DNA of 64,000 nucleotides, taken from Asticcacaulis sp. EMRT-3. GTDB lineage: Bacteria; Pseudomonadota; Alphaproteobacteria; Caulobacterales; Caulobacteraceae. Both the position numbers and the translations under genes were made by a program. Numbering within the stretch: the stretch's first letter is position 1; every line of letters begins with the position of its first letter. Location: contig NZ_JASERT010000001.1 of the NCBI RefSeq assembly GCF_030027245.1, positions 579,001-643,000 of the forward strand. Direction: 5' to 3'. Positions 7,437-16,434 of the stretch are shown piece by piece. The notes beneath the pieces are model-generated. The model was not told the origin of the DNA. It was given only the letters and a program-made list of their open reading frames with translations, and searched no databases.

Positions 7437-8572
7437 GATGCGCTTTTCAGATTGGGGTGAACGATGGCGCCGCCCTGGGTGACCAGCGCAGCTTTCAGGA
7501 TTTCATCTTCCAGATCGGGGGCCAGTTCGCCATCCTTGTTGATCAGCAGACCGACAAAGGCTTGCAGGTTTTTGGCATAGAGCGCCGAGGCATCGGCGGC
7601 GATGCTGGCGACGATATTCGAGAAACCGATGATCCTGACGCCGTTAGCATCGACGATCTCATCGGCCTTGCAGCCCTCGACATTGCCGCCCTGCGGCGCG
7701 GCCAGATCGATCAGCACCGAACCGGGCTTCATCGAGGCCACCTGTTCGCGCGTGACCAGCACGGGCGCGGGACGTCCGGGAATGAGCGCCGTGGTGATGA
7801 CAATGTCCTGCTTGGCGATATGGCTTGAGACGAGCGCCGCCTGCTTGGCCTTGTACTCCGCCGACATTTCCTTAGCGTAGCCGCCCGCCGTCTGGGCGTT
7901 TTTGAACTCTTCATCCTCGACGGCCAGAAATTTCGCGCCCAGGCTTTCGACCTGCTCCTTGGTGGCCGGACGGACATCGGTGGCGGTGACGACTGCACCC
8001 AGACGCCTGGCCGTAGCGATGGCCTGAAGGCCTGCCACGCCCACGCCCATGACGAAGACCTTGGCCGGGGCCACTGTGCCCGCCGCCGTCATCATCATCG
8101 GGAAGGCTCTGCCATAGGCATTGGCCGCCTCGATCACGGCGCGGTAACCGGCCAGATTGGCCTGCGACGACAGCACGTCCATCACCTGCGCGCGGGTGAT
8201 GCGCGGCACGAATTCCATCGCATAGGCGGACGCGCCCTGTGTGGCCAGAGCCTCCAGCGTCGCCTTTTCGCGGTAGGGATCGAGCGTAGCGATGACGATG
8301 GCCCCCGGTTTAAGCGCCTTGATCTCATCGACCGAGGGGCCGCGCACCTTTAGCACAATATCGGCGTCTTTCAGGGCGTCACCGGCGGTTGTGACAACGG
8401 TGGCACCGGCGGCGGTGAAGGCATCGTCAGGCAGGGAAGCGCCCAGACCTGCGCCCGTTTGCAGGCGCACAGCCAGACCCGCCGCAACCCATTTTTTGAC
8501 GGTATCCGGCGTGGCGGCGACGCGCGTTTCGCCGGGGGCGGTTTCTGAGGTAATGGCAAGGGTCAGGCCCAT
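7433..8572 (-). CDS. pntAA: NAD(P) transhydrogenase alpha subunit, NAD-binding part (PntA1)
   Basis: 379 residues from the ATG at 8572 (MGLTLAITSETAPGETRV), preceded on the coding strand by AAGAGGAAG. A longer frame to 8671 lacks conserved character. It is domain dI, related to alanine dehydrogenase: the N-terminal half starts with ETAPGETRVAATPDTV and the Rossmann core carries GVGVAGLQAIATARRLGA and the acidic end of strand two (TATDVRP). It binds NADH and passes hydride to NADP on PntB. It is the first pnt gene; the 349 bp upstream hold its promoter and a repeat. Confidence 0.96.
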   Translation of the reverse strand: MGLTLAITSETAPGETRVAATPDTVKKWVAAGLAVRLQTGAGLGASLPDDAFTAAGATVVTTAGDALKDADIVLKVRGPSVDEIKALKPGAIVIATLDPYREKATLEALATQGASAYAMEFVPRITRAQVMDVLSSQANLAGYRAVIEAANAYGRAFPMMMTAAGTVAPAKVFVMGVGVAGLQAIATARRLGAVVTATDVRPATKEQVESLGAKFLAVEDEEFKNAQTAGGYAKEMSAEYKAKQAALVSSHIAKQDIVITTALIPGRPAPVLVTREQVASMKPGSVLIDLAAPQGGNVEGCKADEIVDANGVRIIGFSNIVASIAADASALYAKNLQAFVGLLINKDGELAPDLEDEILKAALVTQGGAIVHPNLKSAS

Positions 8573-8921
8573 TTGGCTTCCTCTTGAAGTGTGGCAAGGC
8601 TGCATTCGCAGCTTTATTCGCCGCTGACTCAGCCAGGGCGATTGTTGGTTATGGTTGCTAGGTATGAGCAAATCGGGCGCAAGTCAAAGACTTGTTGCAG
8701 GAAGTTTACAGCGGGTGCGCTTAAGAACTGGCCACCGCGAACAGAGACGGCGCGACCGTTAGCGCTATCATCATTGCATCTTAAGCCTGAGGCGGATCGG
8801 CATTCAGCCCCTTGCTGAAGAAAGCGACCCCTCCGTCTCGACGCGCTTTGCTGGCTCGACACCTCCCCATGAATGGGGAAGAGGGTGGGGCCGCTTGTTT
8901 CTCTCTCAGACGCCGCTGGAT
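8573..8921. other. Intergenic region upstream of pntAA
   Basis: 349 bp between cox subunit IV and pntAA, both on the minus strand. I see no convincing gene. The part near 8827-8892 is a dispersed repeat (separate entry). The rest presumably holds the pnt promoter, but no clear -35/-10 pair could be fixed by eye. Confidence 0.5.
8827..8892. repeat. Dispersed palindromic (REP-like) repeat, diverged copy
   Basis: It contains CTCGACGCGCTTTGCTGGCTCGA followed by CACCTCCCCATGAATGGGGAAGAGG. The second part is the same CCTCCCC-x-GGGGA hairpin core seen at 40471, 41264 and 44091; the first part is a separate imperfect dyad. Confidence 0.55.
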
Positions 8922-9167
8922 TTAGTGCGACGGGTTTTTTTGCTTGAGAAAGTAGAAACCGGCCACGGCGACGATGGCCGCGCAGATAAAGGCAGTGATG
9001 AAGCCCGCCTTGGTGGAGGTCAGAAGCACGAGGAAGACGAGCAGAACGGCAATATGCAGACTGACCCATTTGGTCAGGGCATTGAACAGGTGATAGGAGG
9101 CCTGATGCTCGTGTATATACATCTCGCCGCGCACATAGTCGTCGGAAGAATCGTGGGGATCGGCCAT
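8922..9167 (-). CDS. aa3-type cytochrome c oxidase subunit IV-like protein
   Basis: 81 residues with an acidic His-containing N-terminus (MADPHDSSDDYVRGEM), the block HEHQASYHLFNALTKW and two hydrophobic helices (HIAVLLVFLVLLTST and AFICAAIVAVAGFYFL). This matches the small bacterial COX4_pro_2 family (PF07835), a one- or two-helix accessory subunit of aa3 oxidase. A GAGGA ribosome-binding site precedes the ATG at 9167. It lies upstream of pntAA on the same strand, 349 bp apart. Confidence 0.8.
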   Translation of the reverse strand: MADPHDSSDDYVRGEMYIHEHQASYHLFNALTKWVSLHIAVLLVFLVLLTSTKAGFITAFICAAIVAVAGFYFLKQKNPSH

Positions 9168-9318
9168 GAGAATCCTCGCTAAACCTGTATTTTTATAAAC
9201 CGCCGCAGCTTTTTTGTGCGCGGTGATACCGTGTTCTTACAAAAGCCCGACGCTTCGGTCAATGGCCTGCTCAGCGCGAGGCAAAACAGATACAAACCCA
9301 AACCATTTCAGGGCGGGA

Positions 9319-11118
9319 TTAAAAAAGCGCCTCGAATTGCTCGATCAGGCTTTCCAGGCGATGGCAGCCCATCTTCCAGAAGGCCTTGTCGCGCGGGTTC
9401 ATGCCGAAAGGCACCAGAGCTTCCACGTAGGTTTTCGTGCCGCCGCCCGCCAGAAGCTGCTCATACAATGGCGCGAAGCTTTTCGGATCCTCGCGGCGCT
9501 TTTCCATCAGGGCCGATACCAGCAAATCGCCGAAGGCGTAGGCATAGACATAGAAGGGCGCGTGGACGAAATGGCTGACATAGGCCCACCACACCTCATA
9601 ACCGTCATTGAGCTTGATGGCGGGGCCAAGTGATTCGCCCATGATGTCCAGCCAGATGGCGTTGATCTGCTCCAGCGCCACCTCGCCCTCCAGACGCGCG
9701 GCGTGGAACCTCTCCTCGAAGCGGTGAAAGGCGATCTGGCGGACAACCGAATTGAGGCCGTCTTCAATCTTGCCCGCCAGCAGGGCTTTTTTATCTTCCA
9801 GCGAGGCGGTGGCCACCAGATGCTCGAACACCAGACCTTCGGCGAAAATCGAGGCGGTTTCGGCCAGCGTCAGTGGGGTGTCGGCCAGAATCGAGCCCAG
9901 CGGCTGGCACAGGGTCTGGTGAACGGCGTGGCCCAGTTCGTGGGCCAGGGTCAGAACCTCGCGGCGGTCGCCGGTGAAGTTGAGCATCACATAGGGATGG
10001 CGGTTGGCCGTCACCGGATGGGCATAGGCGCCTGACGATTTGCCGGCGCGCGGGGCGGCATCGATCCACGGATGCTCAAAAAAGGTGCGGGCGCGCGCGG
10101 CAAATTCCGGCCCCATCTGGGCGAAGCTGTCGAGCACGATTTTTTTGGCATCTTCCCAGCTATAATGCTTTTGCACATCTTCGGTGAGCGGGGCGTTGCG
10201 ATCCCAGAAATCGAGCGATTTTTTGCCCATGACGCGGGCCTTCAGCGCATAATAGCGGTGCGACAGGCTGGCATAGGAGTCCGACACGGCCTCGGCCATC
10301 GCATCGACCGCGTCCTTATCGACCTCATTGGCGAGATGGCGTGAGGCGGCGGGGTCTTCGTACTTCCGCCAGCGATCCTCAACCTGCTTTTCAAAAGCCA
10401 GCGTGTTCATGGCCAGTGCCAGAACGGGCGCATTGTCGCGTAAGGCTTCGGTCAGCCCCTTGGCGGCGGCCTTGCGCACCGAAGCCTGCGGCGCGGACAG
10501 GCGCGTCAGGGCGTCGTTGAGGGTCAGGCTTTCGCGTCCGACCCTGGCGCGCAGGCGGGTCAGGGTTTCATCGAACAGGCGCGTCCATTGCGACACGGCG
10601 GGCATACGCTCCAGCATCAGCCGTTCGAGATCGGCCGAAAGCTCGTGCGGACGCGAGGCGCGAATGCGGCGCAGCCACGGACGCCAGCGTTGCGCCTTTT
10701 CGGTGGTACGTAAAGCCTGCTCGATCTCCCAGTCTTCGAGCCGGTTCAGTTCGAGGCTTAAATAAAGTGTGCCTGCCGAAATCATGGCGGCTTGCGTCGA
10801 TAAATCTGATTGCAGCTTGGCGATGGCGGTGTTTTCGCGGTCGATGGTCGAGGCCAGGGTGGCATAGGCCAAGGCCCCGCCCATATCGTCCATCGCCTTT
10901 TCATAAAGGCTGGCCGCCTGATCGATCAGCAGGCCCAGCCGTTCAGGATTGGCGCGGGCGGAGATAAAGGCGTTTTCCAGCTTCGCCAGTTCTTTCACAT
11001 GGCCTTCGCCGCGCGCGAAATCGGCGGCGATGCGCGGGTCTTCGGGGCCGACATAGAGGTCGGATAAATCCCAGACGGGCAGGCCTGAGGCGGCGTCAAT
11101 CGGCAATATCTGTGTCAT
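9319..11118 (-). CDS. pepF: M3-family oligoendopeptidase F
   Basis: 599 residues from the ATG at 11118 (MTQILPIDAASGLPVWDLSD); an upstream frame to 11217 adds 33 residues without conserved features. It is a cytosolic zinc metallopeptidase that cleaves oligopeptides. The zinc motif HELGHAVHQT lies near residue 393, and the third ligand Glu is in LTLAETASIFAEG about 25-30 residues later. The N-terminal 200 residues form the helical lobe typical of PepF. Length matches the family (about 600). The gene stands alone on the minus strand; its promoter region is shared with the divergent tacA-like gene. Confidence 0.93.
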   Translation of the reverse strand: MTQILPIDAASGLPVWDLSDLYVGPEDPRIAADFARGEGHVKELAKLENAFISARANPERLGLLIDQAASLYEKAMDDMGGALAYATLASTIDRENTAIAKLQSDLSTQAAMISAGTLYLSLELNRLEDWEIEQALRTTEKAQRWRPWLRRIRASRPHELSADLERLMLERMPAVSQWTRLFDETLTRLRARVGRESLTLNDALTRLSAPQASVRKAAAKGLTEALRDNAPVLALAMNTLAFEKQVEDRWRKYEDPAASRHLANEVDKDAVDAMAEAVSDSYASLSHRYYALKARVMGKKSLDFWDRNAPLTEDVQKHYSWEDAKKIVLDSFAQMGPEFAARARTFFEHPWIDAAPRAGKSSGAYAHPVTANRHPYVMLNFTGDRREVLTLAHELGHAVHQTLCQPLGSILADTPLTLAETASIFAEGLVFEHLVATASLEDKKALLAGKIEDGLNSVVRQIAFHRFEERFHAARLEGEVALEQINAIWLDIMGESLGPAIKLNDGYEVWWAYVSHFVHAPFYVYAYAFGDLLVSALMEKRREDPKSFAPLYEQLLAGGGTKTYVEALVPFGMNPRDKAFWKMGCHRLESLIEQFEALF

Positions 11119-11350
11119 GGCCGTTCTGATAAGCCTGTCGGACGCGAAAATCGAGAGGTAATTTATCAGCGACCAGCGACCGAACGGGCATGCCGCCTGC
11201 GCAATGCTGTGGCACATGCGCCTGAGCGCTACTCAAAATGAAACGTTAAGGATAAGGCTACACCCGATTTTTACCCCAAGACGATACACATGTCTCAAAA
11301 CAGGTCGTGTCCGCCGGGCAGGGCCGATGATGATGACGGGTGACTTCCAT

Positions 11351-12826
11351 ATGGCTAAAACCATCCTGATCTGCGACGACGATCCGACGCAGCGCCGCCT
11401 GATTCAGGCCGTGCTGGAGCGCGAGGGTTTCGCCGCCCTGCACGCCGAGAATGGTGCGCAGGCCTATGAACGCCTCAGTCAGGCGCAGGGCATCGACGCC
11501 GTGATCCTCGATCTGGTCATGCCGGGACAGTCGGGCATCGACACACTGAAGGACATCCGCGCCGCCGGTATCCGCACGCCGGTGGTGGTGCTGACCGCTT
11601 CGGGCGGCATCGATACAGTGGTCAAGGCGATGCAGGCCGGGGCGCAGGACTTTTTTATCAAGCCCGCTTCGCCCGAACGCATTCTGGTATCGGTGCGTAA
11701 CGCCCTGCAAATGGGCGATCTGTCGGCTGAGGTGCAGCGCCTGCAAAAGCGCAACACCAATCGTACCTCGTTCGATGATCTGATCGGCACTTCTGCCGCC
11801 ATGCAGATGGTGCGCAGGCTGGGTGAACGGGCGGCGAAATCGAATATTCCGGTGCTGATCTTAGGCGAGAGCGGCGTCGGTAAGGAACTGATCGCGCGCG
11901 CCATTCAGGGATCATCCGAACGCGCAGGCAAGCCGTTCGTGGCCGTCAATTGCGGTGCCCTGCCGGAAAATCTTGTCGAATCGATCCTGTTCGGCCATGA
12001 AAAGGGTTCCTTCACCGGCGCTTCCGACAAGCATCTCGGCAAGTTTCAGGAGGCCAGCGGCGGCACGCTCTTCCTCGATGAGGTCGGCGAACTGCCGCTC
12101 GACATGCAGGTCAAGCTGCTGCGCGCGCTGCAAGAAGGCGAGATCGATCCGGTGGGATCGAAGCGCCCGGTCAAGGTGGATGTGCGCATTATCTCGGCCA
12201 CCAATCGCGATCTGGCCGATCAGGTCAGGGCGGGGGCATTCCGGGAAGATTTATTCTATCGGCTCAATGTCTTTCCGGTGGAAGCTCTGGCCTTACGCGA
12301 ACGCCGCGACGATATTCCGGCCCTGATCGATCACTTCATCCGCCGCTTTAACATCGAAGAAGGCAAGCGCGTCACCGGCGTGTCGGGCGAGGCCATGCAG
12401 ATGCTGTGCGCCTTCGACTGGCCCGGCAATGTGCGCCAGCTCGAAAACACCGTGTACCGCGCCATCGTCCTGTCCGACAGCCCGTATCTGCAAGCCTTTG
12501 ATTTCCCGGCCATCAGCGGCAAGGCGGCCCCTCTGTTTGTCGTGGACGACAAACCCGATAGCGTCCACGTCCCCAATGGTGTCCACGTTATCGAAGAGCA
12601 CCATGCGGCGATCAATGCCTTACAGGACACGCCGGTGCGCATCCTCGACGAGTCCGGCCACCTGCGTAAGCTCGACGAAATCGAGCGCGACCTGATCGAA
12701 CACGCTATCGGCGTCTATGCAGGTCACATGTCGGAAGTGGCGCGTCGTTTGGGGATTGGCCGTTCCACCCTCTATCGCAAGGTGCGCGATTGCGGTCTGG
12801 AAAACATGGTCAGGGAAGCGGGCTGA
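11351..12826 (+). CDS. tacA: Sigma-54-dependent response regulator, TacA-like
   Basis: 491 residues from the ATG at 11351 ([19 protein letters not shown]). Residues 1-120 are a receiver with phospho-acceptor Asp54 in VILDLVMPG and the conserved Lys in FFIKPAS. The AAA+ domain has Walker A GESGVGKE, the sigma-54 loop in the form GSFTGA, and Walker [13 protein letters not shown]. The C-terminus is a Fis-type HTH ([19 protein letters not shown]). In Caulobacter, TacA is the ShkA/ShpA phosphorelay output that drives stalk genes; the N-terminus matches my memory of TacA, but orthology needs a tree. A short tandem repeat overlaps its stop codon. Confidence 0.9.
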   Translation: MAKTILICDDDPTQRRLIQAVLEREGFAALHAENGAQAYERLSQAQGIDAVILDLVMPGQSGIDTLKDIRAAGIRTPVVVLTASGGIDTVVKAMQAGAQDFFIKPASPERILVSVRNALQMGDLSAEVQRLQKRNTNRTSFDDLIGTSAAMQMVRRLGERAAKSNIPVLILGESGVGKELIARAIQGSSERAGKPFVAVNCGALPENLVESILFGHEKGSFTGASDKHLGKFQEASGGTLFLDEVGELPLDMQVKLLRALQEGEIDPVGSKRPVKVDVRIISATNRDLADQVRAGAFREDLFYRLNVFPVEALALRERRDDIPALIDHFIRRFNIEEGKRVTGVSGEAMQMLCAFDWPGNVRQLENTVYRAIVLSDSPYLQAFDFPAISGKAAPLFVVDDKPDSVHVPNGVHVIEEHHAAINALQDTPVRILDESGHLRKLDEIERDLIEHAIGVYAGHMSEVARRLGIGRSTLYRKVRDCGLENMVREAG

Positions 12827-12873
12827 CGCTCTGGAAGCGGGCTGACGCTTCTGGAAGTGGGCTGGCGCTCTGG
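12815..12873 (+). repeat. Short tandem repeat across the tacA-like stop codon
   Basis: The unit GAAGCGGGCTGACGCTCTG recurs about three times with small changes (GAAGTGGGCTGGCGCTCTGG is the last). The first copy contains the TGA stop of the regulator gene, so the repeat has grown at the 3' end of the gene and now forms the spacer before the lactonase gene. Confidence 0.7.
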
Positions 12874-12924
12874 CGCCGGACACGGTTTCGCTCTAGGATG
12901 GCTCTTTTGCCCCGGAGTCGCGCC

Positions 12925-14049
12925 TTGCCCATTACCCTTCACCGTCGTCAGATGCTGGCCGCCACCACGGCGCTCGGATTCATGTCCCTGTCCGCCCGCG
13001 CCGCCACGCCCGGTTCGGAATTCTTCGTCGGCGCCTACACGACCGATAGCTCGAAGGGCATTGTGCCGCTTTTCTATGCCGCCGACAGCAACACATGGAC
13101 ATTGGGCGCGCCTGTAACCCAGATCGAAAACGCCTCCTTCGCCGTGCGCCATCCGTCCGGCAAGCTGTGGTACATGCTCAATGAACAGGCCGACGGCAAG
13201 GTGGGGGCCTGGGCGCGCCACGAAGACGGAAGCTGGACGCCGGTAGCGGAAGTTTCCAGCCACGGCGACGCGCCCTGTTTCGTTTCGACCGACGATACAG
13301 GCGGCACGCTGGGCGTGGCCAATTACAATACCGGTGATGTGGTTTTCTACCGTACCGATGCGGCCACGGGCGCGCCGCTCGAACCGGCCTCGATCCGCCG
13401 GAATACGGGCAGCGGCCCGAATAAGGATCGCCAGTCAGGCCCCCACGCCCATTGCGTGCGCTTTACCCCGCAGCAGGATTTCATCTACAGCAATGATCTC
13501 GGCACCGATCAGGTGCTCGGCTATCCGTTCGATGCCGCCAGCCAGACGGTGGGCGATGTCTTCACCGCCGTCACACTGCCGGGCGGGCAGGGGCCGCGCC
13601 ATATCGTCTTCCATCCGTCCCAGCCTCTGGCCTTTCTGGTGACGGAAATGGGCAATTGCGTCTTTGTGCTGCGCCGTGAAAAAGACGGCACGCTCAGCAT
13701 CGTGCAGCAGATTTCGACCATCCCCGCCGATTTCACCGGTCACAGTCAGGCGGCGCATATCGTGCTCAATCAGGCGACGAACCGGCTCTACGTGTCGAAT
13801 CGCGGCCACAACAGCATCATCGTGTACGATGTGGCGGCGGATGGCAGCCTGACCACGCGCCAGATCGTTTCGACCGAGGGCGACTGGCCGCGCTTCTTCC
13901 TGTTGCTGGAGGACAAACAGCGCGTGGTGGTGGCCCACCAGAATGGCGGCACGCTCAATGTGTTCAGCGTCAAACCGGACGGTTCGCTGGCTTCGACCGG
14001 TCAGGTTCTGAAGGTGCCGCAGCCGGTCTTTATCGGCCAGCTTATCTAA
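12925..14049 (+). CDS. Lactonase-family beta-propeller protein with export signal
   Basis: The frame is open from 12898 (ATG) but the better start is probably TTG at 12925, 9 nt after GGAG; this yields LPITLHRRQMLAATTALGF, a Tat-like twin-Arg signal ending SARAATPG. About 374 residues. The mature part is a seven-bladed propeller of the 6-phosphogluconolactonase / muconate-cyclase type: PHAHCVRF, GQGPRHIVFHP, LYVSNRGHNSI and DWPRFFLL are typical blade motifs. Bacterial members hydrolyse sugar lactones. A periplasmic location would argue against a central pentose-phosphate role. It ends convergently with the GH99-like gene (4-nt overlap). Confidence 0.85.
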   Translation: MPITLHRRQMLAATTALGFMSLSARAATPGSEFFVGAYTTDSSKGIVPLFYAADSNTWTLGAPVTQIENASFAVRHPSGKLWYMLNEQADGKVGAWARHEDGSWTPVAEVSSHGDAPCFVSTDDTGGTLGVANYNTGDVVFYRTDAATGAPLEPASIRRNTGSGPNKDRQSGPHAHCVRFTPQQDFIYSNDLGTDQVLGYPFDAASQTVGDVFTAVTLPGGQGPRHIVFHPSQPLAFLVTEMGNCVFVLRREKDGTLSIVQQISTIPADFTGHSQAAHIVLNQATNRLYVSNRGHNSIIVYDVAADGSLTTRQIVSTEGDWPRFFLLLEDKQRVVVAHQNGGTLNVFSVKPDGSLASTGQVLKVPQPVFIGQLI

Positions 14050-15032
14050 AAGCTAATGGCGGCGGCGGTCTTCAGTTCGCGGTCGCCATATTGCGTGCTG
14101 GGTTCGATCTCGCTGCCTTCGTGCCATTCATTGAAACTGACGATCAGCAGCCAGTCCGGTTTGGCGGCGATGGCGTCGGCCAGCAGGCGCCGAAAGGTCT
14201 GGCCGCCGTCGCGCCTGACGATCGGGCGTTTGCCGTCGCGTCCCGGCACCAGATGGTCGTCGAAACCGGGCAGGACGGTGGCGGTGGTGACGGCCAGCCC
14301 CTTCTGGGCGCGCACCCATTGCCGGTAATGATGCGCCCGCCACAGGCCGCGTAAAAAATGCGGATGGGCGATGTCGAACTGCTGGGAATAGATATGGACG
14401 GCGTCGAAATGCGGGCCGCGTTGCGCGATTTCGTCAAGTGTATTGGCCGTGCCGATAAAGGCCAGAGCGCCGGGGGCCTTCGCTTCGATCAGCTTGCGCG
14501 CCTTGTCCCAGCCGTCGAGGCCGAGATTTTGCATCAGCCGGTCGAAGAACATGATGACCGGTTTACCGGCCAGTTTCAGCCAGGCCGGATGATGGGCGTA
14601 ATGGCTGTGCAGGTACAGCACATCCGTCGCCACGCTGTCGGGTGAGGTCGCCGGTTCGACATAGGCGCACACCTTCAGCCCCTGCGCGGCGCAGGCATCG
14701 AGCAGCAGGGGCAACTGCTTGTCGGTACGGTCATCCTGCCCCCACCACGAGGCGATGAAACCGGTCATACCGGCGGCTTTCGCCTGCGCCACCTGCCGTT
14801 TGATCACCGCCGGGTCGAGGCTGTCATAAAAGCCACCTTGCGGCGTGTCGAGAATAACGTCCTCCGGCCCGGCGTCCGGCCAGTGGGCGGACTGGCCCGA
14901 AAAGGCTTTGGTGGCGTACCAGCCGTAATAGAAGGCCAGCACCTCCTTGCTGGCGGGCGCGGCGCGACTCAAGGCAGGCCAGAAGGGCAGCAGGGCGAGG
15001 GCGGAGACGATGGTGCGGCGATCAAGATTCAC
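14046..15032 (-). CDS. GH99-like glycoside hydrolase, exported
   Basis: 328 residues. The N-terminus MNLDRRTIVSALALLPF is a signal peptide (possibly Tat) ending SRAAP. The body begins LAFYYGWYA and contains VIKRQVAQAKAAGMTGFIASWWG, CAYVEPA and the C-terminal NEWHEGSEIEPS, all characteristic of the GH99 endo-alpha-mannosidase-like TIM-barrel group (acidic residues in the last motif are likely active-site members). The substrate is probably an alpha-mannoside or related glycan, but bacterial members are diverse. It starts within the stop of the upstream gene (ATGA overlap at 15029-15032), so the two are co-translated. Confidence 0.85.
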   Translation of the reverse strand: MNLDRRTIVSALALLPFWPALSRAAPASKEVLAFYYGWYATKAFSGQSAHWPDAGPEDVILDTPQGGFYDSLDPAVIKRQVAQAKAAGMTGFIASWWGQDDRTDKQLPLLLDACAAQGLKVCAYVEPATSPDSVATDVLYLHSHYAHHPAWLKLAGKPVIMFFDRLMQNLGLDGWDKARKLIEAKAPGALAFIGTANTLDEIAQRGPHFDAVHIYSQQFDIAHPHFLRGLWRAHHYRQWVRAQKGLAVTTATVLPGFDDHLVPGRDGKRPIVRRDGGQTFRRLLADAIAAKPDWLLIVSFNEWHEGSEIEPSTQYGDRELKTAAAISF

Positions 15033-15448
15033 GGTCTTGTCTTCTCTTTTTTATCGGCTTTTTGGCGGATTTCGCGCAGCTTGATGCCCTGGCGCAGGCT
15101 GAGTGTGCCGTTCATCGCGCCCTTGTCGGGATCGGCGAAGGCGCGGCCATAGGTTTTGACACGCTCACTCACGCTGTCGATAAAGGCGTCTTCCCATTCC
15201 GATAGCTCAACACCCTGTTCGGCAGCGGCCTGCCGCGCTTTGTCGAGGGCGCGCAGGGTGCGTTTTTGCAAAGCCTTCTTTTCCTGGGCGCGGCGTTCTT
15301 CGGGCGTGACAGCCTGGGTTTGCAGGCCGGATTTGGCGCTCAGACCGGTCTTGGATTGCAAGGATGTCTTGGATTGCAAGCCGGATTTTGATGTCAGCGG
15401 CTGGCTGCGGCGCATACCGGCAGCGGGCGTTTTCGCTTTAAACGCCAT
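15029..15448 (-). CDS. Basic protein with SK-GLQ repeats, function unknown
   Basis: 139 residues from the ATG at 15448 (MAFKAKTPAAGM). Residues about 20-47 form a repeated SKxGLQ/SKTxLQ pattern, visible in the DNA as repeated GGATTGCAAG units. A basic coiled-coil-like stretch (PEERRAQEKKALQKRTLRALDKAR) follows, then a C-terminal block ending LSLRQGIKLREIRQKADKK. I do not recognise the family; the composition suggests nucleic-acid or protein binding. It overlaps the GH99-like start and follows gapR on the same strand, separated by a perfect inverted repeat. Confidence 0.75.
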   Translation of the reverse strand: MAFKAKTPAAGMRRSQPLTSKSGLQSKTSLQSKTGLSAKSGLQTQAVTPEERRAQEKKALQKRTLRALDKARQAAAEQGVELSEWEDAFIDSVSERVKTYGRAFADPDKGAMNGTLSLRQGIKLREIRQKADKKEKTRP

Positions 15449-15470
15449 GATCGCCGCGCACAACTGACAA

Positions 15471-15503
15471 GACCATCCTCATCTTTTGATGATGAGGATG
15501 GTC
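15471..15503. repeat. Perfect 12-bp inverted repeat between gapR and the SK-GLQ gene
   Basis: GACCATCCTCAT (15471-15482) pairs with ATGAGGATGGTC (15492-15503) around a 9-nt loop. No T tract follows on the minus strand, so it could be an operator for the downstream gene (start 23 bp away) or an mRNA processing hairpin rather than a plain terminator. Confidence 0.7.
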
Positions 15504-15534
15504 TGAACAAAGGGTCAAGCGTTTTTGTCTGCAA

Positions 15535-15810
15535 TCAACGGTCGCCGATGGCGGTCAGGTACAGGTCGAGAATGGTTTCCTCTTCCTCGCGCTTCAGCTT
15601 GTCCTTCTTGCGCAGGGCCACCACCTTGCGCAGGATTTTGACATCAAAGCCCTCGCCCTTGGCTTCGTCGTAGATTTCCTTGATGTCGGCCATGATACCG
15701 GCCTTGTCTTCCTCAAGGCGTTCGACACGCTCGATAATGGTGCGCAGGCGGGTCTGGGCAGCGCCGGAAATCACGTCGTCGGCGGCAAAGGCGGGGGCGT
15801 CATCGGCCAT
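15535..15810 (-). CDS. gapR: GapR-type DUF2312 nucleoid-associated protein
   Basis: 91 residues from the ATG at 15810 ([15 protein letters not shown]). In Caulobacter GapR binds overtwisted AT-rich DNA ahead of replication and transcription forks and is essential. Family signatures visible are [42 protein letters not shown] and the C-terminus [14 protein letters not shown]. The first half is a long coiled coil used for dimerisation and the middle holds the basic DNA-clamping residues (RKKDKLKR). Length matches the family (about 89). Confidence 0.93.
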   Translation of the reverse strand: MADDAPAFAADDVISGAAQTRLRTIIERVERLEEDKAGIMADIKEIYDEAKGEGFDVKILRKVVALRKKDKLKREEEETILDLYLTAIGDR

Positions 15811-16033
15811 AGGGTAATCCTGTCGGTTCGGGTAAGGGCTTTCCACTTAACCATAGTCAATGCGAATCACGACCTCAATCTCGGCTTTGCGGATAAGTAC
15901 GCTCATCTGTGGATGAATTGCGAAAAAGCCGGAAATCAGACACGAAAAAACGCCTGAAGCGCGGCGGCTCCAAGCGTTATCCGATAAGTATCAAGACGGC
16001 AGATACGGCCTTGCGGGCGCAGCCTTGCTGAGC

Positions 16034-16159
16034 TTAGCCTTGCTTCGCCTTGAAGCGCGGGTCGGTCTTGTTGATCACATAGACGACACCCTTGCGGCGC
16101 ACGATCTTGCAATCGCGGTGGCGACCTTTAAGCGACTTAAGCGAGCTGCGGACTTTCAT
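16034..16159 (-). CDS. rpmJ: 50S ribosomal protein bL36, zinc-free type
   Basis: 41 residues from the ATG at 16159 ([17 protein letters not shown]). The C-terminal half [20 protein letters not shown] is typical of bL36. The zinc-binding form carries three Cys and one His; here only Cys17 is present, so this is the longer C-minus variant that is common in Alphaproteobacteria and does not need zinc. The 187 bp between it and gapR contain nothing I recognise. Divergent from mltB. Confidence 0.95.
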   Translation of the reverse strand: MKVRSSLKSLKGRHRDCKIVRRKGVVYVINKTDPRFKAKQG

Positions 16160-16434
16160 GGTTTCACCCGGTCTTATAAAAAATGGCGTTGGAAGAAGCG
16201 GCGGCACACAACAATCTTGCCGATTGCGCACATGGCCAACTTCGTCGGAGCGCAGCGATCTAGGGGAGGCGTCGGGAAATGTCAACGCCGTTTGCCATGA
16301 TTTCGCTCTGAGAAGGAAATTTCGCGCGAAAATAACATGGCAGGCCCGATTCACGCCGAAGTGAGGCGCGGGTGGCTAGGCATGTGCCGGGCAATCGGGC
16401 TACCCTGAACGGGCACTATCATTTCGGAGATCCC

